NCBI GenBank assembly: GCA_002082245.2
Contig: NBTC02000002.1
Span: forward strand, 3,224,001-3,288,000
Source of the DNA: Yersinia enterocolitica
Lineage (GTDB): Bacteria > Pseudomonadota > Gammaproteobacteria > Enterobacterales > Enterobacteriaceae
DNA length: 64,000 bases
Direction of reading: 5' to 3'
The number at the start of each line of letters is the position of its first letter. Within the stretch, counting starts at the first letter, position 1. Under the pieces are notes generated by a model. That model ran no database searches, had not been told where the DNA came from, and saw nothing but the letters and a program-made list of their open reading frames with translations. Below are positions 46,622-58,900 of the stretch, one piece after another. The position numbers and the translations under genes are program-made.

Positions 46622-47606
46622 CCAGACGCCGCCGGTCAATGCGCTGTAATCCCATGGATAGCAAAGTGCTCAGGGCGAGAGCCAGTGCGAAAACATAGAA
46701 AATATCCAGTATCGGATAACCCGTAAAATCGTAATGATGGGTGCGAATAAAGTGAATAATGAGCGCGTGGAAGCCGTAAATCGCCAATGAATGCCCGGCG
46801 AGCCAGCTTAGCCAGCCAATTTGCTGGTTCATGCAGTTTTTAAACCACACCAGCAGTGATACCGCCGCAACGAACACCAGCGGGCCACAATACATATAGA
46901 AAGTATCCGCAAAACTGCCATTAATCCGCGTCTGCTTTTCAGTTGAGATGGCAATAAATATTACGCTGGTGATAAACAGCAATGCCGCCCCCCAACTGAT
47001 CACCCTGCCTTTGGTTTCCAACATTCCAATTGCCCGCCCCAACAGCGCGTACAGCAAGTAATAAAAAGTATCACCGTAGATATAGAGGTTGATTGGCAAT
47101 AAATGGAAACCGCCAATCGAATATTTGCTGGCTTGGGGATTGGCTAGCACTGCCAGCAGTAAAATCACCACCGCCAGATAGCGGCCTGACACCGGTTTGA
47201 CATTAATCAGTGGTGATACCAGATAAACCACGATAATGGCGTAGAAAAACCACAGATGATAAAACACCGGTTTTTGCAGGATATTCTGTAGTGAGCTCCA
47301 ACCGTTGATCGGCGTCAGGATCGAAATATAAATCAGGGCAATCACACTGTAGAACAGCAGGCATAGCCCAATTCGGGTGAAGTGCTTTTGCTGTGCACTT
47401 TTTTCACCAAAAAACAGATAACCAGAGATCATAAAGAACAGGGGCACGCAGGCACGAGAAGCAGAATTGAGCAGATTGGCAATATCCCAGTTAGCCTCAC
47501 CCACCTGAGCACCACTGGTGACGTAATAGGTTGTGGCATGGATCATGACCACCATAATGCAGGCCACCGCCCGCAAATTATCAATCCAGCCAATCTTATT
47601 GGTCAT
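46614..47606 (-). CDS. wecH: Enterobacterial common antigen O-acetyltransferase WecH
   Basis: Acyltransferase-3 membrane protein that adds O-acetyl groups to GlcNAc in enterobacterial common antigen. 330 residues with about ten helices; IGWIDNLRAVACIMVVMIH carries the conserved Arg and His of the family, NSASRACVPLFFMISGYLFFG the second signature, and the end IDRRRLVS matches E. coli WecH (YiaH). Single gene, not near the wec cluster, as in E. coli. Confidence 0.92.
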   Translation of the reverse strand: MTNKIGWIDNLRAVACIMVVMIHATTYYVTSGAQVGEANWDIANLLNSASRACVPLFFMISGYLFFGEKSAQQKHFTRIGLCLLFYSVIALIYISILTPINGWSSLQNILQKPVFYHLWFFYAIIVVYLVSPLINVKPVSGRYLAVVILLLAVLANPQASKYSIGGFHLLPINLYIYGDTFYYLLYALLGRAIGMLETKGRVISWGAALLFITSVIFIAISTEKQTRINGSFADTFYMYCGPLVFVAAVSLLVWFKNCMNQQIGWLSWLAGHSLAIYGFHALIIHFIRTHHYDFTGYPILDIFYVFALALALSTLLSMGLQRIDRRRLVS

Positions 47607-47824
47607 GCATACTCTCTATCACCTGTCAGCATACTAAAAGCGTTGATCTATTTACGGCATCAATAATCAGGTTGCAAACAATAACGTAAATTTAACGTAT
47701 CCCCAAAATAATTGGCATTGCCATATTCCTCTATTGACGGCAAAATAACCGACCTGACGCGCTTTGAATGCACACCCTGCCTGAGCCGTATCCTTTTTTA
47801 CGTTTATTATTAATAGCTTAATTT

Positions 47825-49054
47825 ATGCAAACTTCATTTTCACCCGCGACACGTTTAGGTCGACGGGCGCTTTTATTCCCTCTTTGTTTAGTATTGTTCG
47901 AATTTGCCGCTTATATCGCTAACGATATGATCCAGCCAGGTATGCTCGCCGTAGTGGCTGATTTTAATGCCAGTATTGAGTGGGTTCCGACCTCTATGAC
48001 TGCCTATCTGGCTGGCGGGATGTTCTTGCAATGGTTACTTGGGCCGTTGTCAGACCGCCGTGGGCGCCGCCCGGTAATGTTGTTCGGTGTCGCATTCTTT
48101 GTGGTGACATGCCTTGCCATCTTGCTGGTCAATAGTATCGAACAGTTCATCGCCATGCGCTTCCTGCAAGGGATCGGCTTATGCTTTATTGGTGCCGTCG
48201 GTTACGCCACTATTCAGGAATCATTTGAAGAAGCGGTCTGTATTAAAATTACCGCGTTAATGGCCAATGTCGCCTTGATTGCCCCATTACTCGGCCCTCT
48301 GGCGGGGGCCGCCTTGATTCATGTCGCTCCGTGGCAGGCAATGTTTGTGCTATTTGCCGTGCTGGGGGCCATTTCATTTGTGGGCTTATGGCGCGCCATG
48401 CCGGAAACCGCCGCTCTGAAAGGGGAGAAACTGTCAGTGGCAGCGATGTGGCATGACTATAAGCTGGTGCTCGCCAACCGCCGTTTCATGTGTGGTTCCC
48501 TGGCGTTAGGCTTTGCCAGCCTGCCATTGCTGGCGTGGATTGCGCAATCACCTGTCATTTTGATCAGCGGTGAGCAGCTATCCACTGTTGAATATGGTGT
48601 TTTGCAGGTGCCCATTTTCGGCGCACTGATTATTGGTAATCTGACACTGGCGAGATTGAGCGGCAAAACCAGTATTCCACGTCTTATCCGCTACGGTGCC
48701 GGTCCGATGATTATTGGCTTGCTGGTTGCCGCAGGCTCAACGCTCTATTCATCCCATGCTTATCTGTGGATGACGGCAGGACTGAGCCTGTATGCCTTTG
48801 GTATTGGCTTGGCTAATGCCGGTTTGGTGCGGTTGACACTGTTCGCCAGTGATATCAGTAAAGGTACGGTATCTGCCGCCATGGGGATGATCAGTATGAT
48901 GGTATTCACCTTCGGCATTGAGTTTGCCAAAATCGCTTACTTGTGGGGCAACAGCGGTATCTTTAACCTGTTCAATCTGATCAGTGGCTTGCTGTGGCTG
49001 GGCTTGGTGATGATATTTATTCGCCGTCAGCCGGAGGCGGTTACTGCGGAGTAG
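47825..49054 (+). CDS. mdfA: Multidrug efflux transporter MdfA
   Basis: MFS proton-drug antiporter of 409 residues (E. coli 410). The membrane-embedded acidic residues Glu26 and Asp34 ([19 protein letters not shown]) are kept, as are motif [12 protein letters not shown] and motif C in [12 protein letters not shown] (here [16 protein letters not shown]). It exports chloramphenicol, lipophilic cations and protons in E. coli. Stands alone; a 218-base gap precedes it and a strong hairpin follows. Confidence 0.93.
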   Translation: MQTSFSPATRLGRRALLFPLCLVLFEFAAYIANDMIQPGMLAVVADFNASIEWVPTSMTAYLAGGMFLQWLLGPLSDRRGRRPVMLFGVAFFVVTCLAILLVNSIEQFIAMRFLQGIGLCFIGAVGYATIQESFEEAVCIKITALMANVALIAPLLGPLAGAALIHVAPWQAMFVLFAVLGAISFVGLWRAMPETAALKGEKLSVAAMWHDYKLVLANRRFMCGSLALGFASLPLLAWIAQSPVILISGEQLSTVEYGVLQVPIFGALIIGNLTLARLSGKTSIPRLIRYGAGPMIIGLLVAAGSTLYSSHAYLWMTAGLSLYAFGIGLANAGLVRLTLFASDISKGTVSAAMGMISMMVFTFGIEFAKIAYLWGNSGIFNLFNLISGLLWLGLVMIFIRRQPEAVTAE

Positions 49055-49060
49055 TTTTAA

Positions 49061-49091
49061 AGCGGGAGAGAAGCAGCGCTTTTCTCCCGCT
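49061..49091 (+). terminator. Terminator of mdfA
   Basis: AGCGGGAGA/TCTCCCGCT arms around a 13-base loop begin six bases after the mdfA stop, followed by TAAATATTTTTG. Intrinsic terminator. Confidence 0.8.
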
Positions 49092-49220
49092 AAATATTTT
49101 TGTTAGCGTAACTTTAAAGCTGAAAAGCTGTCACGCCATATAACTATCCTTGCGAATTAGGTTAGCGCCAAAAGCAGCACCCAACAATTAATACATCTCA
49201 TGCGCTGGATATCGTAAAAA

Positions 49221-51122
49221 TTACATATTAGGAGATGTATTAAGAAATAGCCCACTGTCACGCAACAAATGGTCGTTACCTCGGCGGCGAGTAAACCCAC
49301 TGCGGTCAAAGAATTCAAGGATTTGAATCGCCAGTTTGCGGCCAACACCCAGTCTATCGCGGAAATCTGAGGCACAGGCGCTGCCCTGGCTGGCATCCAG
49401 CTCACGTACCAAATCAGCGAATTGCTCAATACGCTGGCTGCGATAGTAGCGATCAGGAACAATTGCTGTGATATAGCCCAGTTGTGCCGCTTTGCGCAAT
49501 AGTGTGCGCATCTCACCTTCTTCAATCTGCATCTGTGCCGCCAAATCGCGCACCCACCAAGGGTCATCGGCAAAATAGGATGCGACCTGCTGCCACTGAA
49601 CCTGCTCCTCGGCAGTAAATGCCAGGCCATGAGCTGGCAGATGTAGCCAGCCACGGGTATTCTTTAGCGCCCCTTCAGCCAGCAGATCATCAATCAAACG
49701 GAATACCAGCCCTTCATCCAGCGTTGGCAACGCCATACGCCGCAAGCGCGCCCGCCCTAATCCTAACTGATCACCATGCTGTTGATGATACAGGCACAGG
49801 ACATGTAATAAGGTTTGTTGCCCTTGCTGAGCATGAGGGCGCGAGAGTGCGATATCACCGGCGACAACGCTATCGGTCTGCGCCAGTAAGTCCGCCATAT
49901 CACGTTCAGTTAGCTGGCGTGCCCAACTGAAGTCAGACAAAGAAACCGGCCCTTGGGCCAGATGTAAATCTAGCACTTCACGGTCAGAGGCTGCCTGGGC
50001 CAGCGCGGTTAACCAAGATAAATACGCAGGTTGCCGTTTGCCGCGTTTGGGGGCCGTCAGATGAATCACCCGAGCACCGCCCAAGGTCTTCTTCGCCGCA
50101 ATATCACGCAGAATAAGACGATCGTTTTCAGCCAGCGATAGCGGGTTATCCAACAGCAGTTCAGCAAGTATCGGCTGGGGGTTCTCGTCGGTAGGTTGTG
50201 GATTGGTCAGCAGCGAAAAACGCCCGGTAATATGGCTGGCGGCATGATGCAGATGTAAAGGTTGCCAATGTTGGATCGGTGTATCAGCATCCACAATGAC
50301 AAGTACCCGCTCCGTGGCCTGCGGCGGCTGTTGCGTTAATAGCCAGTCACCGCGGTTGATCTGTTGTTTGCTGATATCGCCACTGATATTCAGGGCGATA
50401 CGCTGGCCAGCTTGCGCCTGTGATGTATTTTGATTTTGGGCATGGATACCACGCACCCGCACCGGACAGTCGCCGCCGGTGAGCCATAAGGTATCACCGA
50501 GTTCCACCTGACCTGCCAACGCCGTGCCCGTTACCACCAAGCCAGCCCCTTTCACACTGAATGCACGATCGATAGCCAGACGAAAGCGCCGCTGTAACCG
50601 GCTGTGCTGTGCATTTTGTTGGTGGTATTGCGCCAGATGTTCACGTAATTCGTTAATGCCACGCTCGGTCGCCGCCGCCGTCACGAACAAAGTGACTTGC
50701 TCTGCTTGCCAGCCCTGTGCCGCCAGCTCTGCCAGCACCTGCTGGCGAGCCTGTTCGATACGCTCATCATCAACCCGATCAGCTTTGGTCAGTGCCACGG
50801 TCAACGTGGGGCGACCGCTGAGGCGCAAAATCGCCAGATGCTCGCGGGTTTGTGCCATGACACCATCATCACAGGCAACCACCAGCAAAGCATGATCAAT
50901 ACCGCCCACGCCCGCCAACATATTGGCTAAAAACTTCTCATGGCCGGGGACATCGATAAAACCCATAACGCTGCCGTCGGGCTGGGGCCAATAGGCATAA
51001 CCCAGATCAATGGTCATGCCGCGCTGTTTTTCTTCCGGCAGGCGATCCGCATTCACCCCGGTGATAGCCTGTAAGAGTGTCGTTTTGCCATGATCGACAT
51101 GGCCTGCTGTTGCAATAATCAT
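49221..51122 (-). CDS. selB: Selenocysteine-specific elongation factor SelB
   Basis: GTPase that carries Sec-tRNA to ribosomes stalled at UGA before a SECIS hairpin. 633 residues. N-terminal EF-Tu-like part: [16 protein letters not shown] (P loop), [13 protein letters not shown] (G3), [10 protein letters not shown] (G4). C-terminal winged-helix repeats (about residues 380-633) bind SECIS RNA, with [13 protein letters not shown] close to the end. The start overlaps the selA stop by four bases, so selAB is one unit. Confidence 0.96.
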   Translation of the reverse strand: MIIATAGHVDHGKTTLLQAITGVNADRLPEEKQRGMTIDLGYAYWPQPDGSVMGFIDVPGHEKFLANMLAGVGGIDHALLVVACDDGVMAQTREHLAILRLSGRPTLTVALTKADRVDDERIEQARQQVLAELAAQGWQAEQVTLFVTAAATERGINELREHLAQYHQQNAQHSRLQRRFRLAIDRAFSVKGAGLVVTGTALAGQVELGDTLWLTGGDCPVRVRGIHAQNQNTSQAQAGQRIALNISGDISKQQINRGDWLLTQQPPQATERVLVIVDADTPIQHWQPLHLHHAASHITGRFSLLTNPQPTDENPQPILAELLLDNPLSLAENDRLILRDIAAKKTLGGARVIHLTAPKRGKRQPAYLSWLTALAQAASDREVLDLHLAQGPVSLSDFSWARQLTERDMADLLAQTDSVVAGDIALSRPHAQQGQQTLLHVLCLYHQQHGDQLGLGRARLRRMALPTLDEGLVFRLIDDLLAEGALKNTRGWLHLPAHGLAFTAEEQVQWQQVASYFADDPWWVRDLAAQMQIEEGEMRTLLRKAAQLGYITAIVPDRYYRSQRIEQFADLVRELDASQGSACASDFRDRLGVGRKLAIQILEFFDRSGFTRRRGNDHLLRDSGLFLNTSPNM

Positions 51123-52513
51123 CGAGCCAATTCCCTGAGCAACGCCGCCTCATCCTCCAGGCAACGCAAATCGAGCCACAAACGCCCATCAGCCACGCGG
51201 CCAATAACCGGCTTAGCCAAACCGCGCCAACGCGCTGTTAGGGCTTCCAGAGCACTTCCACGCCCCTCTTTTGGTGCGAACGTTACCGCCCAACTGGCCA
51301 GACGGTCTACCGGTAGCGAACCGCTACCGATCTGCGACCAGCAAGGTTCTGCCGCCAGCGTGAAATCGGTGCCATAACGAGCGGTTAGAGCACCCAATAC
51401 CCGTTGTGCACTCTCGGCGATAACCTGTGTTGGCCGGGTGAGTAACCTCATGGTTGGCAGCAACTCTGTCAACCGGTCTGGCTGCTGATAGAGACGCAAG
51501 GTGGCGTCCAGTGCGGCCAGCGTCATTTTATCGGCGCGTAACACCCGCTTAAGTGGGTGCTGCTGTAGCTGCTCAATCCACTGTTTTTTGCCAAGAATAA
51601 TCCCGGCCTGTGGGCCACCCAGCAGTTTATCGCCCGAAAAGGTGACTAAATCGATACCCGCTGCAATCAATTGCTGTGGCATTGGTTCTGCTGGCAAACC
51701 ATAGCGGGTCATATCCACCAACGAACCGCTGCCCAGATCGGTGGCGGTCGGGATGGAGAATTCATGGCCTAATGTTGCGAGTTGCGCTTCGGCAACCGAG
51801 GCGGTGAAACCTTCAATACTGTAATTGCTGGTATGCACTTTCATCAGCAGGCCAGTGTGTTCATTTATGGCTTGGCGGTAATCTTTAAGGTGCGTGCGAT
51901 TAGTGGTACCCACTTCGACCAATTCACACCCCGCCTGTCGCATCACATCCGGGATACGAAAAGCACCACCAATCTCCACCAGCTCACCGCGAGAAACCAC
52001 TACCTGTTTCCCCGCCGCCATTACCGTCAGCATGAGAAACACCGCAGCAGCATTGTTATTCACGATACAAGCATCTTCCGCACCGGTCAGCTCACACAGC
52101 AAATCGGCGATAGCCCGGTCACGATGGCCACGCCCGGCACCACTCAGAGAGTATTCCAGTGTTACCGCGCCACGCATCGCATCATTCACCGCAGCAATAG
52201 CTGATTCAGCCAATGGGGCACGGCCCAAGTTGGTATGCAATACGGTACCGGAAAGGTTAAAGACGGGTTTTAACGCGGATTGGCGGCTATGTAAACGCTG
52301 CTTTAATGCTGTTGGCCAGTCACTGCACCAATCAGCCAGTGAATGAAATTGGCGGATATATTCACGAGCCTCAACCTGCATTTGACGCAAAATATCGGTC
52401 AATAAAACAGGGCCATATTCAGCCACTAAAGGGGCAACATCTGGCTCGCGTAGCAGGCGATCTATTGCGGGTAACTGACTGTATAACTGATGGGGTTCTG
52501 CGCTCATACTCAC
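51119..52513 (-). CDS. selA: Selenocysteine synthase SelA
   Basis: PLP enzyme converting seryl-tRNA(Sec) to selenocysteyl-tRNA(Sec) with selenophosphate. 464 residues, near the 463 of E. coli. The PLP Lys is in [15 protein letters not shown] (about residue 295), with the [10 protein letters not shown] and [12 protein letters not shown] segments characteristic of SelA. In E. coli selAB lies far from the fdo genes; here it is in the same 10 kb. A weak hairpin separates it from the dcrB-like gene in front. Confidence 0.97.
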   Translation of the reverse strand: MSMSAEPHQLYSQLPAIDRLLREPDVAPLVAEYGPVLLTDILRQMQVEAREYIRQFHSLADWCSDWPTALKQRLHSRQSALKPVFNLSGTVLHTNLGRAPLAESAIAAVNDAMRGAVTLEYSLSGAGRGHRDRAIADLLCELTGAEDACIVNNNAAAVFLMLTVMAAGKQVVVSRGELVEIGGAFRIPDVMRQAGCELVEVGTTNRTHLKDYRQAINEHTGLLMKVHTSNYSIEGFTASVAEAQLATLGHEFSIPTATDLGSGSLVDMTRYGLPAEPMPQQLIAAGIDLVTFSGDKLLGGPQAGIILGKKQWIEQLQQHPLKRVLRADKMTLAALDATLRLYQQPDRLTELLPTMRLLTRPTQVIAESAQRVLGALTARYGTDFTLAAEPCWSQIGSGSLPVDRLASWAVTFAPKEGRGSALEALTARWRGLAKPVIGRVADGRLWLDLRCLEDEAALLRELAR

Positions 52514-52532
52514 TCAGGTAATAAGGTCGAAA

Positions 52533-52559
52533 GAGCGCCATAATAATGGTACGGCGCTC
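52533..52559 (-). terminator. Weak terminator between the DcrB-like gene and selA
   Basis: GAGCGCC/GGCGCTC arms with a 13-base loop and a short U run (CTTTCG) on the minus strand, 11 bases after the lipoprotein gene stop. It probably allows partial read-through into selA. Confidence 0.5.
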
Positions 52560-52570
52560 GGTCTGAGTAA

Positions 52571-53254
52571 TTAGTGTAGCGCGATAGAATCAACCACGCT
52601 ATTCACTAACGTTTGGTGTTGCTTGGTTTTTTCAGCGGCAGAGACCATCTGAATAAATACCACTTTCTTATCTAACACAGTAAAGATTGTAGTCGCTACC
52701 ATCGGCGAATTTTGTATTTTTTGCTTGGTATCAAACAGGCGGAACTTATGGCCATCAACGGTGATGTCTTTTTGTCCGGTTTGTTTAATATTCTGGTACT
52801 GAGCACTGAACCCCTGCAATAACCCTTTGTTTAACGCATCAAGGGACAAATCACTGGTATCAAGCAATTCAACGCCCGGCGGGTTAGTCACCGCAGTGAC
52901 GGCCATTTGTTTACCGGCAGCATCAATCAATAACAACGTTTGATTTTGCTCATTGTTTACGTCACCCGCCAATTTAGTTTGGTCAACAAATGATGTTGGT
53001 AATACAAAGGTAACCTTACCATCAAATAGACTAACCTGCTGCTGGTCAGCGGAAAGTTTAGCGGCTGGCGTGGTTGCTGCTGGCGGAGTTACTGCGGGTG
53101 TAGAGGCTACCGGAGCGGGCGCGGGTGTTGTAGCAGGGGTCGATGCAGGGGCGGCATTGTTGGTGCTTTCCTTGCTCTCCTTACTGTTATCACACGCGGC
53201 CAGACCACCTACCAACACCATCACTACCGTCAGTTTTGCGACTATCTTCAACAT
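52571..53254 (-). CDS. DcrB-family lipoprotein
   Basis: Protein of 227 residues from the ATG at 53254 (AAGGAT upstream), with a lipoprotein signal peptide: KLTVVMVLVGGLAAC, lipobox LAAC, Asp next (inner-membrane retention by the +2 rule). A low-complexity linker rich in Ala, Pro and Thr (about residues 35-70) leads to a DcrB-like domain (VSLFDGKVTFVLPTSF ... VVDSIALH). E. coli DcrB is needed for phage C1/C6 infection and affects lipoprotein maturation and colicin sensitivity; the linker makes this version about 40 residues longer. Position between fdhE and selA has no obvious functional sense. Confidence 0.75.
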   Translation of the reverse strand: MLKIVAKLTVVMVLVGGLAACDNSKESKESTNNAAPASTPATTPAPAPVASTPAVTPPAATTPAAKLSADQQQVSLFDGKVTFVLPTSFVDQTKLAGDVNNEQNQTLLLIDAAGKQMAVTAVTNPPGVELLDTSDLSLDALNKGLLQGFSAQYQNIKQTGQKDITVDGHKFRLFDTKQKIQNSPMVATTIFTVLDKKVVFIQMVSAAEKTKQHQTLVNSVVDSIALH

Positions 53255-53408
53255 ACAATAAATATCCTTATTTAAGTTAGCGTATCGCTCGGATGATGGA
53301 GTAGCGCCTGTCAATAAAACCAACAGTGGTTACAATGGCCATCACATGTGAGCGCGACCATTGTATAATAACCATACAAACTATACTTCTATTTTGTGAC
53401 CCGGAAAC

Positions 53409-54338
53409 CTATTCCCCTGGAAACAAGAATGGATTGATACTGCTGCGGGCGAATCCTTCACCTTCCATTTTGGCATCAAGAATAAGCGAGGCCAGATCAT
53501 CAGCAACCGCTTCAACTTGTGGGTCTTTTTCCTGATAGAGAATTTTCAGGTAAGTGCCGCAATCACCACAACTTTCCGCTTTTACTGCCGCCAGTTCACT
53601 GTCCAGTGACCAGTAATTCAAATCACGGGTCTGTTCGCAGTTACTGCATTTGATTCGGACCACATGCCACTCGCTTTCACACAAGTTGCAGTGCAGATAA
53701 CGTAAACCGTTTTGGGTACCGATATGCACCACGCTGGAGACCGGAATACTGCCGCAGACTGGGCAGAACTGGCGATGTTCACCATATTCAGCTCGCGCCT
53801 TACCGGGGATCTGGCTGGCCATCTGCGCCCAATACAACGATAAAGCCGCCCAGATGAATGGCGCTTTTTCACTGCCGATTTGGGCAAACTCGCGGTTTAA
53901 CAGCGCATCAGCATACAGTTCCAGCTCATGTACCGATGCCTTATCCAGATTATCCAATACGGCCACAATATGATCCGGGGCATCAGGGCGTAGTTCAGCA
54001 ATCAGTGCTGACAGGAGCTTACGCCAATGTTCAGTGCGAGGAAAAACACTCAGATCCAGGGGCGGTTTACCGCTGGCAGCGGATTGCTCCAACTCAGCCT
54101 GCATATCCAACACCAGCGGATGGTCATGCAGCGCTTTTTGCTGCGCTTGGGTAATTTTAGCCGCAAAATCCAGATAATCGGACAACGGGTTATCCAGCGC
54201 AAGTTGCTGTAAACGTTCAGTGCGCCGGGTATACAGGCTTTTTAAATTCGCGAAAAGTAACGGCGGGATATTCCCCGCCGTTGTGCCTTTTTCGCTTTGT
54301 TTTCCTAGTTGATCTTTAGGGACAATGCGAATACTCAT
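53409..54338 (-). CDS. fdhE: Formate dehydrogenase accessory protein FdhE
   Basis: Cytoplasmic rubredoxin-like iron protein needed for maturation and quality control of Tat-exported formate dehydrogenases. 309 residues, as in E. coli. Four CxxC pairs are seen: [24 protein letters not shown] and CGDCGTY. It overlaps fdoI by one base and is the last gene of fdoGHI-fdhE. Confidence 0.96.
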   Translation of the reverse strand: MSIRIVPKDQLGKQSEKGTTAGNIPPLLFANLKSLYTRRTERLQQLALDNPLSDYLDFAAKITQAQQKALHDHPLVLDMQAELEQSAASGKPPLDLSVFPRTEHWRKLLSALIAELRPDAPDHIVAVLDNLDKASVHELELYADALLNREFAQIGSEKAPFIWAALSLYWAQMASQIPGKARAEYGEHRQFCPVCGSIPVSSVVHIGTQNGLRYLHCNLCESEWHVVRIKCSNCEQTRDLNYWSLDSELAAVKAESCGDCGTYLKILYQEKDPQVEAVADDLASLILDAKMEGEGFARSSINPFLFPGE

Positions 54339-54988
54339 CAGGGTTTCTCTTCCTGTTTTTTCTGACGCTGACTTTTGGCGTTAACCTCACGGTACCAGCG
54401 CGGATGGTGCTTTTTCGCCCACGCCGCCGGTACCCAGCCTTCTACCATCGCGGTAATGGTGCCCTTAACCCACAGGGCAGCATAAACGTGCACCATAATC
54501 ACGATAATTAACCCGACCGCCGCCAGCGAATGCACCAGCAGTGCCAGGCGAATCAGCGGGATCGGGAAGGAAGGCGCAAAATAAGGCCGCCAGATAACAA
54601 CACCACTGGCCAACAACAACACCAGACTGATAATAGCAGCCCAGAATACGCACTTCTGACCGAAATTATAGCGCCCCGTGTCGCCGACTTCCTCATTCAT
54701 GGCGATTTTATGGATATTTTTAGCCCATTCCAGGTCTTCCTTATTGATCAGATTATGTTTCCAGTAACGGAAAAACATGATCAGGAAGGCGGCGAACATA
54801 ATCACCCCGGCAAAGGGGTGAAGGATGCGTGCCAACTGCGGCGTACCAAAAATATTCATCAGCCAGTTAAATGACGGGAAGAAGAACCCCAAACCACTGA
54901 TAGCGGCCAGTATAAAGCAGAAGGCCACTATCCAGTGGTTGATGCGCTCCGGCGCGCTGTAGCGCTGGATGCGTTTTTCTTTTTTCAT
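54338..54988 (-). CDS. fdoI: Formate dehydrogenase-O cytochrome b556 subunit FdoI
   Basis: Membrane subunit passing electrons from FdoH to quinone, with two b haems. 216 residues and four membrane helices; haem-ligand His residues are in [16 protein letters not shown] (landmark RINHWIVAF), RILHPFAGV and [20 protein letters not shown]. The start overlaps fdoH by four bases. Confidence 0.96.
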   Translation of the reverse strand: MKKEKRIQRYSAPERINHWIVAFCFILAAISGLGFFFPSFNWLMNIFGTPQLARILHPFAGVIMFAAFLIMFFRYWKHNLINKEDLEWAKNIHKIAMNEEVGDTGRYNFGQKCVFWAAIISLVLLLASGVVIWRPYFAPSFPIPLIRLALLVHSLAAVGLIIVIMVHVYAALWVKGTITAMVEGWVPAAWAKKHHPRWYREVNAKSQRQKKQEEKP

Positions 54989-55956
54989 TTGGGCGTCTCC
55001 CCGTCGTCTGAGTGCTCAGCGGTGGTCTGCTCCGGTGGCGGCAATGACGTGTCAGCAGGTGTTGAATCCGGCTTATCGTCTTCGTTCTCCTCTTCTTCAA
55101 CCCGGTTCGGGCCGACACCCACATAATGGAAGATACTGGCCGCAAAGGTTGCAGCGAAGCCCACCGCTGCCAGTGGTTTCCAGATCCCCTTCCAGAAGGT
55201 GACTGTCGGACTGATGGTCGGGTTCTCCGGCAGACCATGATAGAGCTGCGGTTTATCCGCATGATGCAGTACATACATCACATGGGTGCCCCCCACGCCA
55301 GCGGGGTCATATAACCCTGCGTTATCAAAGCCACGAGTTTTCAACTCAGCAACCCGGCCCGCAGCGACTTCTTTCATTGACTCTTTGGTGCCAAAGTGAA
55401 TCGCTCCGGTCGGGCAGGTTTTCACACAGGCAGGTTCCTGGCCAACACCAACGCGATCGACGCACAAGGTACATTTATACACCCGGTTGTCATCTTTGTT
55501 CATGCGCGGCACATCGAACGGGCAACCGGCGATGCAGTAACCACAGCCGATACAGTGTTCTGACTGGAAATCGACGATACCATTGGCATACTGAATGATT
55601 GCCCCTTCCGACGGACATGCCTTCAGGCAGCCGGGGTCAGCACAATGCATGCAGCCATCCTTACGGATCAGCCACTCCAGCTTGCCGCTCTCTTCATCTT
55701 CAACTTCAGAAAAACGCATCACCGTCCATGATTTAGCGGTCAGATCTGCGGGGTTATCGTACACCCCGACGTTATGACCGACTTCATCACGGATATCATT
55801 CCACTCCGAACACGCCACCTGACAGGCTTTACAACCGATACAGGTGGTGACGTCGATAAGCTTGGCCACCTCTTGCTGGTGGTTACGATCCTGTGGCGGC
55901 GGCGTAAGGGAGTTGGTGCCGGAGCGCCGTATAATGTCTTGGGTTTGCAGTGACAT
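54985..55956 (-). CDS. fdoH: Formate dehydrogenase-O iron-sulfur subunit FdoH
   Basis: Electron-transfer subunit with four [4Fe-4S] clusters: [45 protein letters not shown] and [22 protein letters not shown] single C-terminal anchor ([22 protein letters not shown]) is present. 323 residues, about 20 more than E. coli, because of an acidic and Pro-rich tail ([16 protein letters not shown]). It lies 12 bases behind fdoG. Confidence 0.97.
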   Translation of the reverse strand: MSLQTQDIIRRSGTNSLTPPPQDRNHQQEVAKLIDVTTCIGCKACQVACSEWNDIRDEVGHNVGVYDNPADLTAKSWTVMRFSEVEDEESGKLEWLIRKDGCMHCADPGCLKACPSEGAIIQYANGIVDFQSEHCIGCGYCIAGCPFDVPRMNKDDNRVYKCTLCVDRVGVGQEPACVKTCPTGAIHFGTKESMKEVAAGRVAELKTRGFDNAGLYDPAGVGGTHVMYVLHHADKPQLYHGLPENPTISPTVTFWKGIWKPLAAVGFAATFAASIFHYVGVGPNRVEEEENEDDKPDSTPADTSLPPPEQTTAEHSDDGETPK

Positions 55957-55968
55957 AGGTTCTCTCCG

Positions 55969-58900
55969 TTACACCTTTTCCACGTTGACCAGAAACGCCT
56001 TGAACTCTGGCGTTTGCGTATTGGCATCACCGACAAACGGTGTCAGGGTATTGGCCAGGAAGCCTTTTTTCGCCACCCCTTCGTATCCCCAGTGGATCGG
56101 GATACCAATAGTGTCAACTTCCTGCCCATGAACATTCAGCGTACGAATACGTTTGGTCACCACCGCCTTGGCTTTGATATAGCCACGGTTGGAACTGACT
56201 TTCACGGTATCGCCCTGCTTAATGCCCTTTTTCGCTGCCAGTTTTTCGCCAATTTCCACAAACTGTTCTGGCTGTGCGATAGCATTGAGCAGCACATGCT
56301 TAGTCCAGTAGTGGAAATGCTCGGTCAGACGATAAGTGGTACCGACATACGGGAACTGCTCATGAGAACCCATTGCGGCCAAATCGTCTTTAAACACGCG
56401 CGCGGCCGGGTTGGATATCACATTCGGGTGCAGCGGGTTGGTGCCCAACGGCGTTTCAAATGGCTCATAATGTTCCGGGAACGGTCCTTCTGCCATTTTG
56501 TCGATGGCAAACAGGCGGCCCATGCCCTCTGGCTGCATGATAAACGGCCCGACATCGCTACCCGGTGCCGCGGCACTGTAATCTGGGATATCAACGCCAC
56601 CCCATTTGGTGCCATCCCACTCCAGCAACTGGCGTTTCGGATCCCACGGTTTACCTTGTGGGTCAGCAGAGGCACGGTTGTATAGAATGCGGCGGTTAAG
56701 CGGCCATGCCCACGCCCAGCCCAGTGTATTGCCAAGGCCGGATGGGTCAGCGTTATCACGGCGTGCCATCTGGTTACCGGCCGGTGTCCAACTACCGGCA
56801 AAGATCCAGCATCCACTGGCGGTAGTACCATCATCACGCAGATGAGCGAAGGTACTGAGCTGCTCGCCTTTTTTGACCAGCACTTTGCCGTCAGCATCGG
56901 TGATATCAGCCAGTGCTTTACCATTGCTTTCCTGTGCCACTTCTTCTGGCTCTGGATTGTCTGGCGTCAGATAATCCCAGGTCATATTGAGCACCTGTTC
57001 TGGCACTGCACCACCGTCCCGATGGTACATGTCACGCAGACGACTAAAGATACCTGCCAAAATGGCACCATCGTTCAATGCTTCGCCCGGTGAATCAGCA
57101 CCTTTCCAGTGCCATTGCAGCCAGCGGCTGGAGTTAACAATTGAACCGTTTTCTTCAGCAAAACAACTGGATGGCAAGCGGAACACCTCGGTTTGAATTT
57201 TCGATGGACTGACATCGTTAAATTCACCGTGGTTTTGCCAGAAATTCGCGGTTTCAGTATTGAGCGGGTCAATAGTTACCAGGAATTTCAGTTTCGACAG
57301 TGATGCTACTACTTTGTTTTTGTTCGGGAACGACGCGACCGGGTTAAAGCCCTGGCAAATATAGCCATTCACTTTACCCTGCGACATCATCTCGAAATAT
57401 TGTAATACGTCATAGCCTTTATCCCACTTCGGCAACCAGTCGTAGCCCCAGCCGTTCTCTTTCTGGGCTTTATCACCGTAGAAACTTTTCATCAAACTGA
57501 CGAAGAATTTCGGGTAATTGCTCCAGTAGTTAACCTGGCCCGGCAACAGGGTTTTCGGCGTGTTGGCCTTCAGATAAGTGTCAATATCCGGCTGTTTTTC
57601 TGACGGCAGATTCAGGTAGCCCGGCAAGCTTTGTGACAGCAAACCCAGGTCAGTTAAACCCTGAATATTAGAGTGACCGCGCAAGGCGTTAATACCGCCC
57701 CCCGCCATGCCCATATTGCCCAGTAACAACTGGATCATCGCCATGGTACGGATGTTCTGCGCGCCAACCGAGTGTTGTGTCCAGCCCAGCGCATACAGGA
57801 ATGTGGCGGTTTTATTGGACACACTGGTTTCGGCGAGATATTCGCAAACCTGCAAGAAATCTTCTTTTGGCGTACCGCAAATATTGGAGACCACCTCTGG
57901 CGTGTAACGGCTGACGTGTTCTTTCAGCAAGTTCCACACACAGCGCGGGTCTTGCAGCGTGACATCGCGTTTGGCAAAGCCGTTTTCATCCAACTGGTAA
58001 TTCCAGGTGGTTTTGTCGTATTTGCGATTTTCGGCGTCATAGCCACTGAACAGGCCGTCATCAAAGGTAAAGTCTTCCCGCACCAGCAAGCTGGCGTTGG
58101 TATAAGCTTCGACGTATTCGCGGTTAATTTTGTTGTTGGTCATCAGATACAACAACACGCCGGACAGGAACGCGATATCGCTACCGGAGCGGATTGGCGT
58201 ATAGAAGTCCGCCACCGATGCAGTACGAGTAAAGCGTGGGTCTATCACCAGCAACTTGGCATTGTTGTGGATTTTGGCTTCCATCGCCCAGCGGAACCCC
58301 ACCGGATGCGCTTCTGCCGCATTACCGCCCATGACGATAATTAAGTCTGCGTTCTTGATGTCAACCCAGTGGTTGGTCATCGCACCGCGACCAAATGTTG
58401 GAGCAAGACTTGCTACCGTTGGTCCGTGTCAGACACGTGCTTGGTTGTCTACGGCAAGCATGCCGAGAGCGCGACTAAATTTCTGGGTCAGATAACCCGT
58501 TTCGTTACTGGATGCCGAGGCACACAGCATACCGGTACTCAGCCAACGGTTGACGGTAACACCGGCGTCGTTGGTCTTAATGAAGTTAGCGTCCCGGTCT
58601 TCTTTCATCAGCTTGGCAATGCGGTCAAATGCATCATTCCAAGTGATTCGCTGCCATTTATCTGAACCCGGAGCACGGTATTCAGGATATTTCAGGCGGC
58701 TTTCGCTATGGATAAAATCCACCAGCCCTGCACCTTTCGGGCACAGCGCGCCACGGTTTACCGGATGGTCCGGGTCCCCTTCGATATGGAAAATACTCTC
58801 TTTGGCGTTTTTTGCGCCGTCACCGAGGCTATACATCAAAAGCCCGCAACCAACGGAGCAATATGTACAGGTATTCCGCGTCTCACGGGCGCGCAGCAAT

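Noticed and set aside
56014..56685. 223-codon frame antisense to fdoG
   Set aside because: Shadow of fdoG coding sequence; composition follows the opposite strand's codon pattern.
58380..58431. fdoG frameshift or nonsense pseudogene
   Set aside because: The interruption is a single TGA at the known Sec position with a SECIS hairpin, so it is normal recoding.
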